From the NCBI GenBank assembly GCA_016190065.1, contig JACPRI010000023.1, positions 1 to 43,718 of the forward strand: a stretch of 43,718 nt of DNA, read 5' to 3'. How positions within the stretch are numbered: position 1 is the first letter of the stretch; each line of letters starts with the position of its first letter. A program made the translations under genes and the position numbers. The notes beneath the pieces are model-generated. The model had not been told where the DNA came from and ran no database searches. It was given only the letters and a program-made list of their open reading frames with translations. Of the stretch, positions 1-10,203 are shown piece after piece. Source of the DNA: Verrucomicrobiota bacterium (GTDB lineage Bacteria > Verrucomicrobiota > Verrucomicrobiia > Limisphaerales > SIBE01).

Positions 1-608
1 GCCGCAGACAATCGGGCCAAAGCGAGATGGCGCCGGGCGTTCCCGAGAATCGGAACGAACCGAAAGAACCGTTCCAGCAGGGAACGCCAGGACTCGCCGT
101 GTCTTCCCTGACACGCGAGAATCATCAAGAAAGCGATTGCATAAAGCGGAGCCAGGACGCCAAGAGTTTGAGTGAGATAACCAGCAAGATTCCCGGTCGA
201 GAAGAGCTCTGGAAACGGGCCGAGAAATACGGCGAAGTGCAGCAGGAACAGGGGATAGCGGAGTTGGGCGATGGTCTTGCGCACGAGTTCAGCGCGGTCG
301 CGATAATAATCCGAGAGCAGCTTGAAGCAGGCATCCAAGCGTCCGCTTTGTTCCCCGGCCTCGAGAAGCGCGACATCGAAGGAGGGAAGCCAGCCTTCGG
401 CGTGCAACATGGATTCGCTGAACGTGGAGCCCTGCTCCAGATGAGCCAGCAAGCGCGCGACAGGCTGCCGGAAGGAGCGTGCGGGAGGATTCTTGTGGAG
501 CGTTTCCAGCGCGGTCAACAACGGCAGGCCAGCCGAGAGCATGGCCCCAATCTGATAATACAACTCGCCACGCAAGCGCAGTTGCCTGGGCGTGACGATG
601 AGTGGCAT
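1..608 (-). CDS. Type II secretion / type IV pilus assembly inner-membrane protein, GspF family (partial, runs off left edge)
   Basis: Manual minus-strand translation MPLIVTPRQLRLRGELYYQIGAMLSAGLPLLTALETLHKNPPARSFRQPVARLLAHLEQGSTFSESMLHAEGWLPSFDVALLEAGEQSGRLDACFKLLSDYYRDRAELVRKTIAQLRYP: GspF-like. Absent from the ORF track because it has no stop inside the window. Confidence 0.85.
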   Translation of the reverse strand, partial: MPLIVTPRQLRLRGELYYQIGAMLSAGLPLLTALETLHKNPPARSFRQPVARLLAHLEQGSTFSESMLHAEGWLPSFDVALLEAGEQSGRLDACFKLLSDYYRDRAELVRKTIAQLRYPLFLLHFAVFLGPFPELFSTGNLAGYLTQTLGVLAPLYAIAFLMILACQGRHGESWRSLLERFFRFVPILGNARRHLALARLSA

Positions 609-755
609 ACCCCGCAGCGCGGCCAAGCCGCGGCCAAAATCGTTAAGGCGTTACAAGGTTAAAACGTTAAATCGGGTAAGCGGGTTAAGCGGTCAAAAAC
701 TTGATCGCGGCTGGCGAGCAGCTTTGGCGACAGCAGTGCAGGGAGGTTCGCCGTT

Positions 756-1088
756 CTACCCCACCACTCGATCCAGGCCCGCTTTCAGGTCCCGCTTGCT
801 CTTCAGGCCGATGATTTGGTCTGCGACTTCGCCGTCTTTGAATAACAGCAGCGTGGGCACCGCCCGAATGCCGTGTTGCACGGCCAGCGATTGCTGCTCA
901 TCGATGTTGACCTTGCCGACCTTGAGCTTGCCGTCGTATTCGCTGGCGATCTCGTCAAGGATCGGCGCGATCATCTTGCAAGGACCGCACCACTCCGCCC
1001 AGAAATCCACGAGCACGGGAGTCGAGGATTGAGTGACCTCGAGGGCAAAATTCGTTTCGGTCAAAGTGATAATGTTTGATGCTGTCAT
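756..1088 (-). CDS. trxA: Thioredoxin
   Basis: [44 protein letters not shown] active site; start chosen at MTASN. Confidence 0.95.
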   Translation of the reverse strand: MTASNIITLTETNFALEVTQSSTPVLVDFWAEWCGPCKMIAPILDEIASEYDGKLKVGKVNIDEQQSLAVQHGIRAVPTLLLFKDGEVADQIIGLKSKRDLKAGLDRVVG

Positions 1089-1145
1089 AAACACCATTCC
1101 TCTTCTTAAGAAATCACCTTCCGCAGGCGAGGCAGTTCGTGGTCA

Positions 1146-1577
1146 TCAGGATTGGCCTGTTAACAAGAACAATCGAACCACGACGAGCACGGCGACAAGG
1201 GCCGCGGCAACGGCCAGGATAATATCCACTCCGCTGACTCCCGATCCCATGGGCGCCGGCCGCGGCGCAGCCGACGGGCGCGGGGCCGCGGCTACCGTGG
1301 AGGCGGCGGGCCGTTGAGCGGATGCGGGTGCCGGTGTGGGAGCCGGAGCGGCGGCGGTTGGCGAGCCTCCTGGAGCCGCGGAAACCGCGGTCGGTGCTCC
1401 GGGCGCCGGTGCGGCTCCAGCCACGGCCGCGGGCGCGGGAATCTTGATGGTCGGGGCCGCGGTCGGTTTCGGGGGCAAATTGATTCGAACGGTTTCCTTC
1501 TTCGGCTGGACCTTGGCCGCTTCCACCGGTTTCGGCGGCACGGAACCCGTCGGCGTATTGGGCGTCTCTTCAGGCAT
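1146..1577 (-). CDS. Pro/Ala-rich low-complexity protein with C-terminal transmembrane helix
   Basis: PAPAAVAGAAPAPGAP-type composition, C-terminal GVDIILAVAAALVAVLVVVRLFLL hydrophobic segment; downstream of trxA on the same strand. Confidence 0.6.
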   Translation of the reverse strand: MPEETPNTPTGSVPPKPVEAAKVQPKKETVRINLPPKPTAAPTIKIPAPAAVAGAAPAPGAPTAVSAAPGGSPTAAAPAPTPAPASAQRPAASTVAAAPRPSAAPRPAPMGSGVSGVDIILAVAAALVAVLVVVRLFLLTGQS

Positions 1578-1690
1578 AAATATCGGTGTTCAACCTAGGA
1601 GTCGGTTCACGTGGTGTCAAATCGTTATTCGCGCAGGCCGCGGTGGGCGATAAGAATTGAGACTTTGGGAATGGCCCGGCGACACACCGG

Positions 1691-2023
1691 CTAGCGGGAA
1701 TCGCGCCGTCCGGAATCGCGATGGTAGTCGCCACCTCGGCCGCGGTGTTCTCCGGATCGTGGTGGGCGATCCTCCTTGGGCCGCGCAATGTTCACCGTCA
1801 ACTGCCGGCCTTGGAGTTCTTTGCTGTGGAACATTTCAACCGCTTTGTTGGCTTCTTCCGGCGTGGACATCTCGACAAAAGCGAAACCCCGGGATTTGCC
1901 CGTGAATTTGTCGAACATCACATCGACGGAGCGGACCACGCCCGCTTGCGAGAAATGGTCCTGCAAATCGCTCGCCATGGTCTGATAAGAAAGGTTGCCA
2001 ACGAAAAGTCTGGTAAGGTTCAT
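1691..2023 (-). CDS. RRM-domain RNA-binding protein
   Basis: MNLTRLFVGNLSYQTMASDLQDHFSQAGVV..KSRGFAFVEM: RNP2 (LFVGNL) and RNP1 (RGFAFVEM); RG-rich tail. Confidence 0.93.
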   Translation of the reverse strand: MNLTRLFVGNLSYQTMASDLQDHFSQAGVVRSVDVMFDKFTGKSRGFAFVEMSTPEEANKAVEMFHSKELQGRQLTVNIARPKEDRPPRSGEHRGRGGDYHRDSGRRDSR

Positions 2024-2218
2024 TTGGATTGGTTGAGTTGCGCTCGAAAACCCAGTGGGGAGATTCCGCACCCGCAGGAATCATGGAAAGTCGCCCGGAA
2101 TTGTTTGCCTGACCATCTGTCTTGCTGACACCAACACTGCTCTTTTTCGCGCAAGGCGCCACGGTAGCAAACCGCTTTCCGGAGTCAACGAGAGATTCGT
2201 CGAGAGATTCGTCGATCG

Positions 2219-3445
2219 TTAACCCGCGGGCGCGGCGTCAGCAAATTCACGACTTTCCTCTGTTTTGCCGCTCAACGTCACGCCCATTGGCAGGACGCCC
2301 GGAATCAGCCGCAACCACGGCAACAGACAAATCACCGCCGCCGGCGTCATGGCCCAATGCGCAATCACCGCGGCAGTCCGAATGCGCCGCGCGAAGCTCC
2401 GGCGCCAAGCCGCTGCATAATCGGATCCGACGCGTTCAACCGCTTTGCCTGATAACACCTCCGCTCGTTGAGCGATCAGCCGTTCGCAAAGGAGCCCCGC
2501 GGATTGAAGGGCCATACTGATGCCTTCTGCAATCACGGGATGCGCTTCACCCGCGGCGTTGCCGACGAGAAAAACCCCGCGGGAGTTCCTGAATCGAATG
2601 CCCGGCTGAATCGGTCCGACCGACAGCCAGAGACCGTCCTGAGTTGCGCCCGCCAGCGCTTCACGCGCTCCGAGGCACGATTGTTGGATGTGCTCCAGCA
2701 AGCATTGGCCCGCCGACGCTCCTCTTGCGGCAGGGCGAAGTTGGGCCAACTGATCACGCCGGACGCAACAGGACAGACTGATGCGCCCGGAGTCGGAATG
2801 CACCAGACCTCCGTAGCCGCCTGGAAAGGCCAGCAACGGCATCAGGTCGGGCGGCAATCCAGAATTCCTGAAACGCGCTTTGAAGCCGAGCAAATCGGTG
2901 TCCCGCAACCTCCAGTTGGTGGATTGCGTCGGCAGCCGGCCCTGCTCCCAGGAGCCGTGAGCAGCGATCACGATCCGGGCGCGCAGCGTTTGAGTCCTGC
3001 GCTGGTCTTGGCAGACCGCCTGGCACGCAAACCCGCCGACGTCCGAGTGCAACGCCACCGCCGACCAGGGCTGAAGCACCGTCGCGCCCGCCGACCGCGC
3101 GCGTTCCAACAACACCGCATCGAATCGGTCCCGGCCCAGAGCTCGCCCCAGGCAATCGTGACGTCTCCCGCGAGTGGGCACGTCAGCGGTGACGATGGTG
3201 TCGCGCGCGAACAGCCCGACCCGTCGGATGGCCGGACCGGCCAGCTCGCGGAATGAATCAGCAATTCCCAGTTGCCGAAACAAACGTTCGTTCGTGCTCG
3301 AAACAAATTCCCCGCAGACCTTCTGACGGGGAAACCGGGCTTTCTCCAACAATGCAACGGACCATCCGGCGTTCGCCAATAACGCCGCCGATGTCGCCCC
3401 CGCAGGGCCTCCGCCAATAATCAGTGCATCATAGCTTTCGCTCAT
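2219..3445 (-). CDS. FAD-dependent oxidoreductase (geranylgeranyl reductase-like)
   Basis: MSESYDALIIGGGPAGATSAALLANAGWSVALLEKARFPRQKVCGEFVSS; GxGxxG dinucleotide fold and FLVGNAAGEAHPVIAEGISMAL. Confidence 0.85.
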   Translation of the reverse strand: MSESYDALIIGGGPAGATSAALLANAGWSVALLEKARFPRQKVCGEFVSSTNERLFRQLGIADSFRELAGPAIRRVGLFARDTIVTADVPTRGRRHDCLGRALGRDRFDAVLLERARSAGATVLQPWSAVALHSDVGGFACQAVCQDQRRTQTLRARIVIAAHGSWEQGRLPTQSTNWRLRDTDLLGFKARFRNSGLPPDLMPLLAFPGGYGGLVHSDSGRISLSCCVRRDQLAQLRPAARGASAGQCLLEHIQQSCLGAREALAGATQDGLWLSVGPIQPGIRFRNSRGVFLVGNAAGEAHPVIAEGISMALQSAGLLCERLIAQRAEVLSGKAVERVGSDYAAAWRRSFARRIRTAAVIAHWAMTPAAVICLLPWLRLIPGVLPMGVTLSGKTEESREFADAAPAG

Positions 3446-3538
3446 AGAACGAACCAGACATTGGGGCGGCGCGGCTGCGCCGCCGTGCGTCGCCGCAGCC
3501 ACAGAAATCGGCTGCGCGGCCAGGCAGCCCCAGCAGGT

Positions 3539-4252
3539 TCATGGAATGAACCGCTGAGCCGCGAAACAGTGGCTAAACAATGCGGCCCGACGTTCCTGCA
3601 GTTGCCACCCTGCGGCGCCGGGACAGAGATTGGACAATTCGCGGCCCGCAAATCCGGCCCGCACGCTGACGCTGGCATCATGGCGCGTCACGCCGTTGCA
3701 ACCAATGAGCCCGAGCAGCCGGCTGGCGAGGAGGGCCGTTACACACCGTCTGGGTTCGCAGGCCACAAAGCACTTCGTCCGCGCGAACGCGAGTTGGAGC
3801 AGCGTGCGCAAAGCGTCTTCCGGAAAATGATGCAGAAACAGGTTGGCCACGATCAAATCGATCTCGTCGCGGCGCGCAACCGAGAGCCAGGCCAACACGT
3901 CGCTCTGCACGAACACCGCATTCCACCCGAGTCGTCGGAAAGCCTCCAGCGTCTCTTGGGCAACCGTTTTCTGGCGATCGACCAGGAGAACCTCGACGGA
4001 TTGGCAGCGGGCCGACAATTGAGCCGCCAATCGCCACATAAATGTCCCATCTCCGGCGCCCAGCTCGACGACACGGCGAACAGCGCCGGCAGACGCAAGA
4101 GCCTGGATGGTCCGGCTCAGAATGCGTGCGTTGCCCATTAGAAGATTGATTCGTTGCAAATCCCGCCTGGAGCCGAGCGCTTGCGGATCGTCGGGCGGCA
4201 GTTGGTCCAACAGTTCCGGCCCAACCTGACGCGTCATCTGCATCACGGTCAC
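3539..4252 (-). CDS. Class I SAM-dependent methyltransferase
   Basis: VVELGAGDGTFMWRLAAQL motif I; IDLIVANLFLHHF; adjacent to type III PKS. Confidence 0.8.
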   Translation of the reverse strand: MTVMQMTRQVGPELLDQLPPDDPQALGSRRDLQRINLLMGNARILSRTIQALASAGAVRRVVELGAGDGTFMWRLAAQLSARCQSVEVLLVDRQKTVAQETLEAFRRLGWNAVFVQSDVLAWLSVARRDEIDLIVANLFLHHFPEDALRTLLQLAFARTKCFVACEPRRCVTALLASRLLGLIGCNGVTRHDASVSVRAGFAGRELSNLCPGAAGWQLQERRAALFSHCFAAQRFIP

Positions 4253-4302
4253 GAATCAAATCTTACGTTTTACGCTTTACGCCCGACGCCTCGCGCCTCA
4301 AC

Positions 4303-5361
4303 TCACTCCGCTTCGAGCAGCGCGCCGTGAGAACTAAAGCCCGCGCCAAAGGCGCACATCCACCAGTATCCACTCGGCGCGTGGTTCGCCAGCGCCAATT
4401 CGAGCGCAAACAGAACGCTCGGGCTGCTCACGTTTCCAAAGTCCCGGAGGCTTGCGGCGCTCCAGACCAAGTCCTTTTCATCCAGCTTCAGGCGCTCTCG
4501 CAACGCGGCTAACACGTCCCGGCCTCCCGCGTGGAGGAGCCACGTGACGATCTGCTCCTGTCCCAGGCGAGCCTTCAGAAGCATTCGACGGAGCAAAGCT
4601 TCGGAATGCTTCGCGGCCAGCTCCGGCACTTGCAGCCTCAGAATATTACGGAGCATTCCATCTTTTTGATCGAAGCGCAGATAATCCCGGTCGGCCGGGC
4701 TGACCATACTCTCAGAGGTGTGCCAGCGGATTCGCCGGCCATTGGAATGTGGCTTCTGCGTCGAAACAACCGCGCCCGCTCCGTCGCCAAACAAGCAGGC
4801 GCTGACGAGCACGCCGGGATCGTCGTCGAGGTAGAACGCCGCGCTACAAATCTCCACGCAAATGGACAGAACACACTGGCATCGTCCCGAAGCCAGCAAA
4901 GCCTCCGCCGTGCGCAAATTGGGAATAGCTGCGCCGCAGCCTTGCCCGACCAAATCCAGTGCGAGGATGTCGGAACGCAATCCCAGCTCTTCTGCCACGT
5001 AGCTGGTCAGTCCCGGGCACAAATATCCCGTGCACGTGCTGACCAAGAGAGCGTCAACGCTGCAGGCGCCAAATGCGCACGATGCCAAAGCGCGTTGCGC
5101 CGCTGGCGCGGCCACGAGCGGCGCGTGAGTTGCAAACCGTGCGTGCAGCGCGTCGGGGTGAAGTTGGAACGCTTCGCTGAGTGGATTCAGCGCCAGGCAG
5201 CGTGTGGCGATCCCGTTGTCGCCGAGGAGAACTTTTCGGAGGATCGCTTGGGATCGTGGCGCGAGGCTGAGGAATGGCTCGGAGGCGCGCAGTGCATCCC
5301 AGCATTCCTTTTGCGTGTAACGGTGAGGCGGGGTCGCAGTGCCCAATCCGACGATGAACAT
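4303..5361 (-). CDS. Type III polyketide synthase (chalcone/stilbene synthase-like)
   Basis: MFIVGLGTATPPHRYTQ; Cys in DLVGQGCGAAIPNLRTAEAL, His in WLLHAGGRDVL, Asn in GNVSSPSVLFALE: C-H-N triad present. Confidence 0.92.
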   Translation of the reverse strand: MFIVGLGTATPPHRYTQKECWDALRASEPFLSLAPRSQAILRKVLLGDNGIATRCLALNPLSEAFQLHPDALHARFATHAPLVAAPAAQRALASCAFGACSVDALLVSTCTGYLCPGLTSYVAEELGLRSDILALDLVGQGCGAAIPNLRTAEALLASGRCQCVLSICVEICSAAFYLDDDPGVLVSACLFGDGAGAVVSTQKPHSNGRRIRWHTSESMVSPADRDYLRFDQKDGMLRNILRLQVPELAAKHSEALLRRMLLKARLGQEQIVTWLLHAGGRDVLAALRERLKLDEKDLVWSAASLRDFGNVSSPSVLFALELALANHAPSGYWWMCAFGAGFSSHGALLEAE

Positions 5362-5364
5362 GAG

Positions 5365-7320
5365 TCAATCTTCGGTTAAGACCAGCCGCTCCAGAATTTT
5401 CTCGACATCATAGATGCAACCGCCCCAGGTGCCGCCGCCGATTTGCTGCAGCGCGGCCCAGAGCTTCGTATCCGCGGGCAACGCCGGATGCGGCGCCAGG
5501 CGCTCGTGAAGCGGTCGCTTCCTCAATATCCCCGCGCCGGTCTGCGGATCGAATCGTCTTTCACCTTCGCCAATGAAGTCCACGCTGCCATCCAGCCGGG
5601 TGCGGTCAATGGCGATTCGAATCCAATCGCCGTCTTGCAGCCGGCCAATGGAACCGCCGGCCAAAGCTTCGGGACCGACGTGACCAATGCACGCGCCGGT
5701 CGAAACACCGGAGAAGCGAGCGTCGGTGATCAGCGCGACCTGCTTGCCGAACGGCAAGTGCTTCAGCGCGGATGTGAGCTGATACGTTTCCTCCATGCCC
5801 GTCCCCATGGGTCCGCACCCGATCAAAACCAGGACATCGCCGGCTTGAATGCGGCCCGCTTTGATTGCCGCCATCGCGTCTTTCTCGCTGACAAAAACTT
5901 TTGCCGGTCCTTCCTTTCGATAGATGCCGTCGCCATCAACGACGCTGGGATCAATCGCCGTGCTCTTGATGACCGCTCCTTCCGGCGCGAGATTGCCCCG
6001 CGGAAACGTGATCGTGCTGGTCAAGCCGCGCGCCCGCGCCTGATCCGGCGACATGATCACGTCGTCGGCCTCGACATCGTCCTCGCGTTGGAGGATTTCC
6101 TTGAATCGACGCCGGCGTTCGGACTTTTCCCAATCGTCCAGAACTTCGCCCATGGATTTCCCGGACACGGTGAGCGCGTTCGCTTCCAGAATCCCCAAGC
6201 GCCGCAAGTGGAGCATGACTTCCGGCACGCCGCCGGCGAGAAAGACGCGAACGGTGGGATGATTCTTCGGGCCGTTCGGCAACACATCAACAATCCGCGG
6301 AACACGCCGGTTGACGGCCATCCAGTCCTCGACTGTTGGACGGCGCAAACCGGCCGCGTGCGCGATGGCCGGAATGTGCAGAAGCAGATTCGTCGAACCG
6401 CCCACGGCTGCGTGCACGGCCATCGCGTTGCGGATGCTGGCGTCGCTGAGAACGTCGCGCATGCGGATTCCGCGTTCCTCCAAATGGCTGACCGCGCGCG
6501 CCGAACGCACCGCGGCATCTGTCCAGACCGGTTGGCCGGATGGAGCGAGAGCCGAATGCGCGACCGCGAGCCCGAGCGCTTCGGCGATCACTTGCGAGGT
6601 CGCGGCCGTCCCCAGAAACTGGCAACCGCCGCCCGGCGACGCGCAGGCCCGGCAGCCGAGTTCCGCGGCTTGCTCCAGTGAGATCATGCCATGGCTGAAG
6701 CGAGCGCCAATCGTCTGCACGGCCCCGGCGTCTTCTCCTTCCGCTGGCGGCAGCGTCACCCCTCCAGGGACCAGGACGCAGGGGAGATCGCGCATGGCCG
6801 CCAGGGCCATCATCATCGCGGGAAGACCTTTGTCGCACGTCGCCACGCCGATGACTCCGGACCTCGTGGGCAGCGAGCGAATCAGACGCCGAAACACTTG
6901 GGCAGCGTCATTGCGATACGGCAAGCTGTCGAACATTCCTACGGTCCCTTGCGTGCGGCCATCGCAGGGGTCCGAGCAAAACGCGGCGAAAGGGATGCTT
7001 TTCAAAGCGCGGAGTTCATTCGCCGCCGCCTGCACGAGCAGGCCGACTTCCCAGTGCCCCGTGTGATAGCCCAGCGCGATGGGACGTCCATCCGGAGCGC
7101 GAACTCCGCCTTGCGTGCTCAGAATCAAGAATTGTTTGCGGCCCAGTTCGCGAGGATCCCAACCCATGCCGGCATTCTGGCTCAGGCCGAAGATGTCGCC
7201 GCTCGGGCGGCTCAACAACATTTCCTCAGTCAGCGGTAACGCGCCCGCCGGGCCGGGAGCTTTGGTTTGGACGCGATAGATGTCTTCCTGGGATGCGGAC
7301 GCTTTGTCGATGACGCTCAT
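5365..7320 (-). CDS. IlvD/Edd-family dehydratase, YjhG/YagF (D-xylonate dehydratase-like) subgroup
   Basis: [120 protein letters not shown]; recognised similarity to E. coli YjhG. Confidence 0.88.
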   Translation of the reverse strand: MSVIDKASASQEDIYRVQTKAPGPAGALPLTEEMLLSRPSGDIFGLSQNAGMGWDPRELGRKQFLILSTQGGVRAPDGRPIALGYHTGHWEVGLLVQAAANELRALKSIPFAAFCSDPCDGRTQGTVGMFDSLPYRNDAAQVFRRLIRSLPTRSGVIGVATCDKGLPAMMMALAAMRDLPCVLVPGGVTLPPAEGEDAGAVQTIGARFSHGMISLEQAAELGCRACASPGGGCQFLGTAATSQVIAEALGLAVAHSALAPSGQPVWTDAAVRSARAVSHLEERGIRMRDVLSDASIRNAMAVHAAVGGSTNLLLHIPAIAHAAGLRRPTVEDWMAVNRRVPRIVDVLPNGPKNHPTVRVFLAGGVPEVMLHLRRLGILEANALTVSGKSMGEVLDDWEKSERRRRFKEILQREDDVEADDVIMSPDQARARGLTSTITFPRGNLAPEGAVIKSTAIDPSVVDGDGIYRKEGPAKVFVSEKDAMAAIKAGRIQAGDVLVLIGCGPMGTGMEETYQLTSALKHLPFGKQVALITDARFSGVSTGACIGHVGPEALAGGSIGRLQDGDWIRIAIDRTRLDGSVDFIGEGERRFDPQTGAGILRKRPLHERLAPHPALPADTKLWAALQQIGGGTWGGCIYDVEKILERLVLTED

Positions 7321-7515
7321 GGTTTCGAACAGGAGGTAACAGAGCAAACGGACCCCAAGCAAGTCCGGTCTGGAGGTGAGTGCCTGTCAACGGCTCAACA
7401 CAACCGGTGCATCCGCAAGCTGTCGGTGGTCAAGCGCAGTGTTCACGTCGCTTCAGCTAGAAATGTCCCGACGGCTTTGGCATTCCTTGGACTCTTTCGC
7501 ACGCGGGCGACGGTG

Positions 7516-7633
7516 CTCCCTCTCCCAGCGGGAGGGGGCCGAGGTGAGGGAGAAGCGTCGGCGAATCCCAACGACTCAGGTTTGTCCGGCCTTTCACCCT
7601 CACCCTGCTCCTCTCCCTCAAGGGAGAGGGAAT
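7516..7633. repeat. REP-like composite repeat, copy 1
   Basis: ctccctctcccagcgggagggggccgaggtgaggg ... ttcaccctcaccctgctcctctccctcaagggagagggaat; second copy at 39247-39354. Confidence 0.8.
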
Positions 7634-7749
7634 CGTTGCTTGCACGTTGGAACTGAAAGCCCGCGCTCCGAATGGAACCGACAACTCATGGATGCGCTGG
7701 AGCGCAACCGAGTTGACCGAACGCGTTTTAGAAGCCAAGAATACAGTCC

Positions 7750-9972
7750 ATGCAGGCAGTTTGCGCCTTGATCTTCTACACCACCTTCGTGATGGCGATT
7801 CACAGGGTGCCTGCATCGGCTGCTGAGCGTGCTCCGGAAAACGCCCGGCGAACGGCCAGCGTCCCTGAAATCCCATTCGCGGACATCGCTCGAAGGCATT
7901 GGGCATTCCAGCCGGTCAAGCGCGTCGAACCGCCGACGGTCAAAGACCTGCGTTGGCTGAAGACGCCCGTGGATCGCTTTATCCTGGCTTCGTTCGAAGC
8001 GAAGGGCATTCCACCGACTCCTCCGGCGAGCAAGGAAGAACTGATTCGCCGCGTCACGTTTGACCTGATCGGACTCCCTCCAACGCTCGGCGAAATCGAT
8101 GCCTTCGTGAAAGATTCGTCGTCGGACGCGTCCGCGCACCTGATCGACCGTTTGCTGGCGTCCCCGCACTATGGAGAACGCTGGGGACGCCATTGGCTGG
8201 ACGTGGCGCGATTCGCGGAGACGGACGGCTTCGAACATGACGCGGTTCGGCCACACGCCTGGCGCTACCGCGATTATGTGATTCAATCATTCAACGCGGA
8301 CAAACCCTACGATCGGTTCATCAAGGAACAACTCGCGGGCGACGAATTGTTTCCGGACGAACCCGAAGCGTTGATCGCGACCGCGTTCAACCTTCTGGGG
8401 CCGGACATGGTGGATTCTGCCGACCAGATTCAGCGCCGGCTCAATCGCCTCAACGATATGACGGACACGTCGGCCTCCGCGTTCTTGGGTTTGACGATGG
8501 GGTGCGCGCGTTGTCACGACCACAAGTTTGAGCCGATTTCCCAGAAGGATTACTACCGCTTCCAGGCGTTTTTCACGCCCGCCGCTTTCCGCGACGATTT
8601 GCCAGCACCGCGTCGCGAGGAATTGGCGGCGTACCAGTCCGTGCTGAAGCAATTCAATCAACTGACGCACAAGGAGCAGGAAGAGATTGCCGCAATCGAG
8701 GCGCCGTATCGGCGAAAGCTCTACGAACGGAAGCTGGCTAAGTTGTCGCCCGAAGCACAAGTCGCTCACAAGACTCCTCCGAGCGAGCGCACCACGGAAC
8801 AGGTCAACCAAATCCAGGAGACCGCCGCGCTGGTGGAAGTGACAGAGAAGGAAATGGTCAACGCGATGAGCAAGGAGGACCGGGCGCATCATAAGACGGC
8901 CAAGGAGGCGCTGGCAAAATTTCCCAAACCCACCCCTTTGCCGATGACGATGGCCTTGCAAAAGGCCACAGGAAATCCAGCGAAGACTTTCATTCTGGTG
9001 CGGGGCGACTACAATCGGCCGGGCGATGAAGTGCAGACGGGATTCCCATCTGTGTTGGAAGGGCAGGGGAGCGAATCTCAAATTTCAAATTTCAAATCTC
9101 AAATTGGCCATTCGGACGGAAAGCGCACCTCAGCGTCCCAGCGGGCCGCGCTGGCCGGATGGATCGCAAGTCCGGACAACCCTCTGGCGGCGCGCGTCAT
9201 GGTGAACCGCATTTGGCAGCATCATTTCGGGCGCGGCTTGGTGCCGACGCCGAGCGATTTCGGTTTGAAGGGCGAGCGTCCGTCGCATCCGGAGTTGCTT
9301 GATTGGCTGGCGACCGAATTCATCACGCAAGGCTGGAGCGTGAAGAAGATGCACCAGCTCCTGTTGCTTTCGGCGGTCTATCAGCAATCCAGCCGAGCCA
9401 CTCCGGAATCGCTCGCGCGCGACCCGGAAAACCGACTCTATTCCCGCTGGCAACGAAAGCGGCTTGAAGGCGAAGTTATTCGAGACAGCTTGCTGGCGAT
9501 TGGCGGGAAGCTGAATCGCCAAATAGGGGGGCCCGGCGTGTTCCCGACGATTCCCGAGGATGTGTTCAAGGGATCCAGAGGCTGGACCGTCAGCCCGAAC
9601 GCGGCGGAGCACAATCGCCGCAGCATTTACATCTTTGCCCGACGTAATTTGCGCTTCCCGTTTCTCGAAGTGTTCGACGCGCCCGACAGCAACTTGACTT
9701 GTCCAGAGCGCCCGCGGAGCACTTCCGCGCCGCAATCGTTAACTTTGCTCAACGCGGACGAAGTCCTGGCCGCCAGCCAAGCCACGGCTGCGCGCTTGCT
9801 AAATGAGGCCAGCTCCAATAGGGCGCGTGTCGCGCTCGCCTATCGCTTGATTCTGGGGCGGCCTCCGTCGGAGAGGGAGCAGACGCTCTCCCGCGCGTTC
9901 CTGGAGCACGCTCCGCTGAGCGAGTTGTGCCGCGGCTTGTTCAACCTGAATGCGTTTGTGTACGTGGATTGA
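7750..9972 (+). CDS. DUF1549/DUF1553 domain protein without an N-terminal PSCyt1 cytochrome domain
   Basis: HWAFQPVKRVEPPTVKDLRWLKTPVDRFILASFEAKGIPPTPPASKEELIRRVTFDLIGLPPT, GCARCHDHKFEPIS, NPLAARVMVNRIWQHHFGRGLVPTPSDFG. Confidence 0.93.
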   Translation: MQAVCALIFYTTFVMAIHRVPASAAERAPENARRTASVPEIPFADIARRHWAFQPVKRVEPPTVKDLRWLKTPVDRFILASFEAKGIPPTPPASKEELIRRVTFDLIGLPPTLGEIDAFVKDSSSDASAHLIDRLLASPHYGERWGRHWLDVARFAETDGFEHDAVRPHAWRYRDYVIQSFNADKPYDRFIKEQLAGDELFPDEPEALIATAFNLLGPDMVDSADQIQRRLNRLNDMTDTSASAFLGLTMGCARCHDHKFEPISQKDYYRFQAFFTPAAFRDDLPAPRREELAAYQSVLKQFNQLTHKEQEEIAAIEAPYRRKLYERKLAKLSPEAQVAHKTPPSERTTEQVNQIQETAALVEVTEKEMVNAMSKEDRAHHKTAKEALAKFPKPTPLPMTMALQKATGNPAKTFILVRGDYNRPGDEVQTGFPSVLEGQGSESQISNFKSQIGHSDGKRTSASQRAALAGWIASPDNPLAARVMVNRIWQHHFGRGLVPTPSDFGLKGERPSHPELLDWLATEFITQGWSVKKMHQLLLLSAVYQQSSRATPESLARDPENRLYSRWQRKRLEGEVIRDSLLAIGGKLNRQIGGPGVFPTIPEDVFKGSRGWTVSPNAAEHNRRSIYIFARRNLRFPFLEVFDAPDSNLTCPERPRSTSAPQSLTLLNADEVLAASQATAARLLNEASSNRARVALAYRLILGRPPSEREQTLSRAFLEHAPLSELCRGLFNLNAFVYVD
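9074..9105. repeat. A/T-rich TTTGAAATTT repeat inside a CDS, copy 1
   Basis: aatctcaaatttcaaatttcaaatctcaaatt; its reverse complement shares AAATTTGAAATTTGAGATT with 22761-22779. Confidence 0.8.
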
Positions 9973-10002
9973 GTGGATTGATGTGGGCGCAATCTCCATC
10001 GT

Positions 10003-10203
10003 ATGGGTAAGGTTCGTCGGGGCGATTTCATCTTCGAATGGTGGATTGGCGATCATCCACCTCGCCATATTCACGTCCCAGACAGCAACGGCGAACTACT
10101 CGGTCGTGTCGTGATTAAGGACATGACTCCTCTTGAAGATTGGAAGCCGCCGAAGAAAGTGTTAGAGATAATCCGCCAATTGATTGAAGAAAGCCGACTA
10201 TGA
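10003..10203 (+). CDS. DUF4160-like small protein
   Basis: MGKVRRGDFIFEWWIGDHPPRHIHVPDSNGELLGRVVI; PPRHIHV resembles the DUF4160 PPHVHV signature; ATGA overlap with the next gene. Confidence 0.7.
   Translation: MGKVRRGDFIFEWWIGDHPPRHIHVPDSNGELLGRVVIKDMTPLEDWKPPKKVLEIIRQLIEESRL

Noticed and set aside
5443-6681. 412-aa plus-strand ORF
   Set aside because: Antisense to the dehydratase gene; composition is not protein-like.
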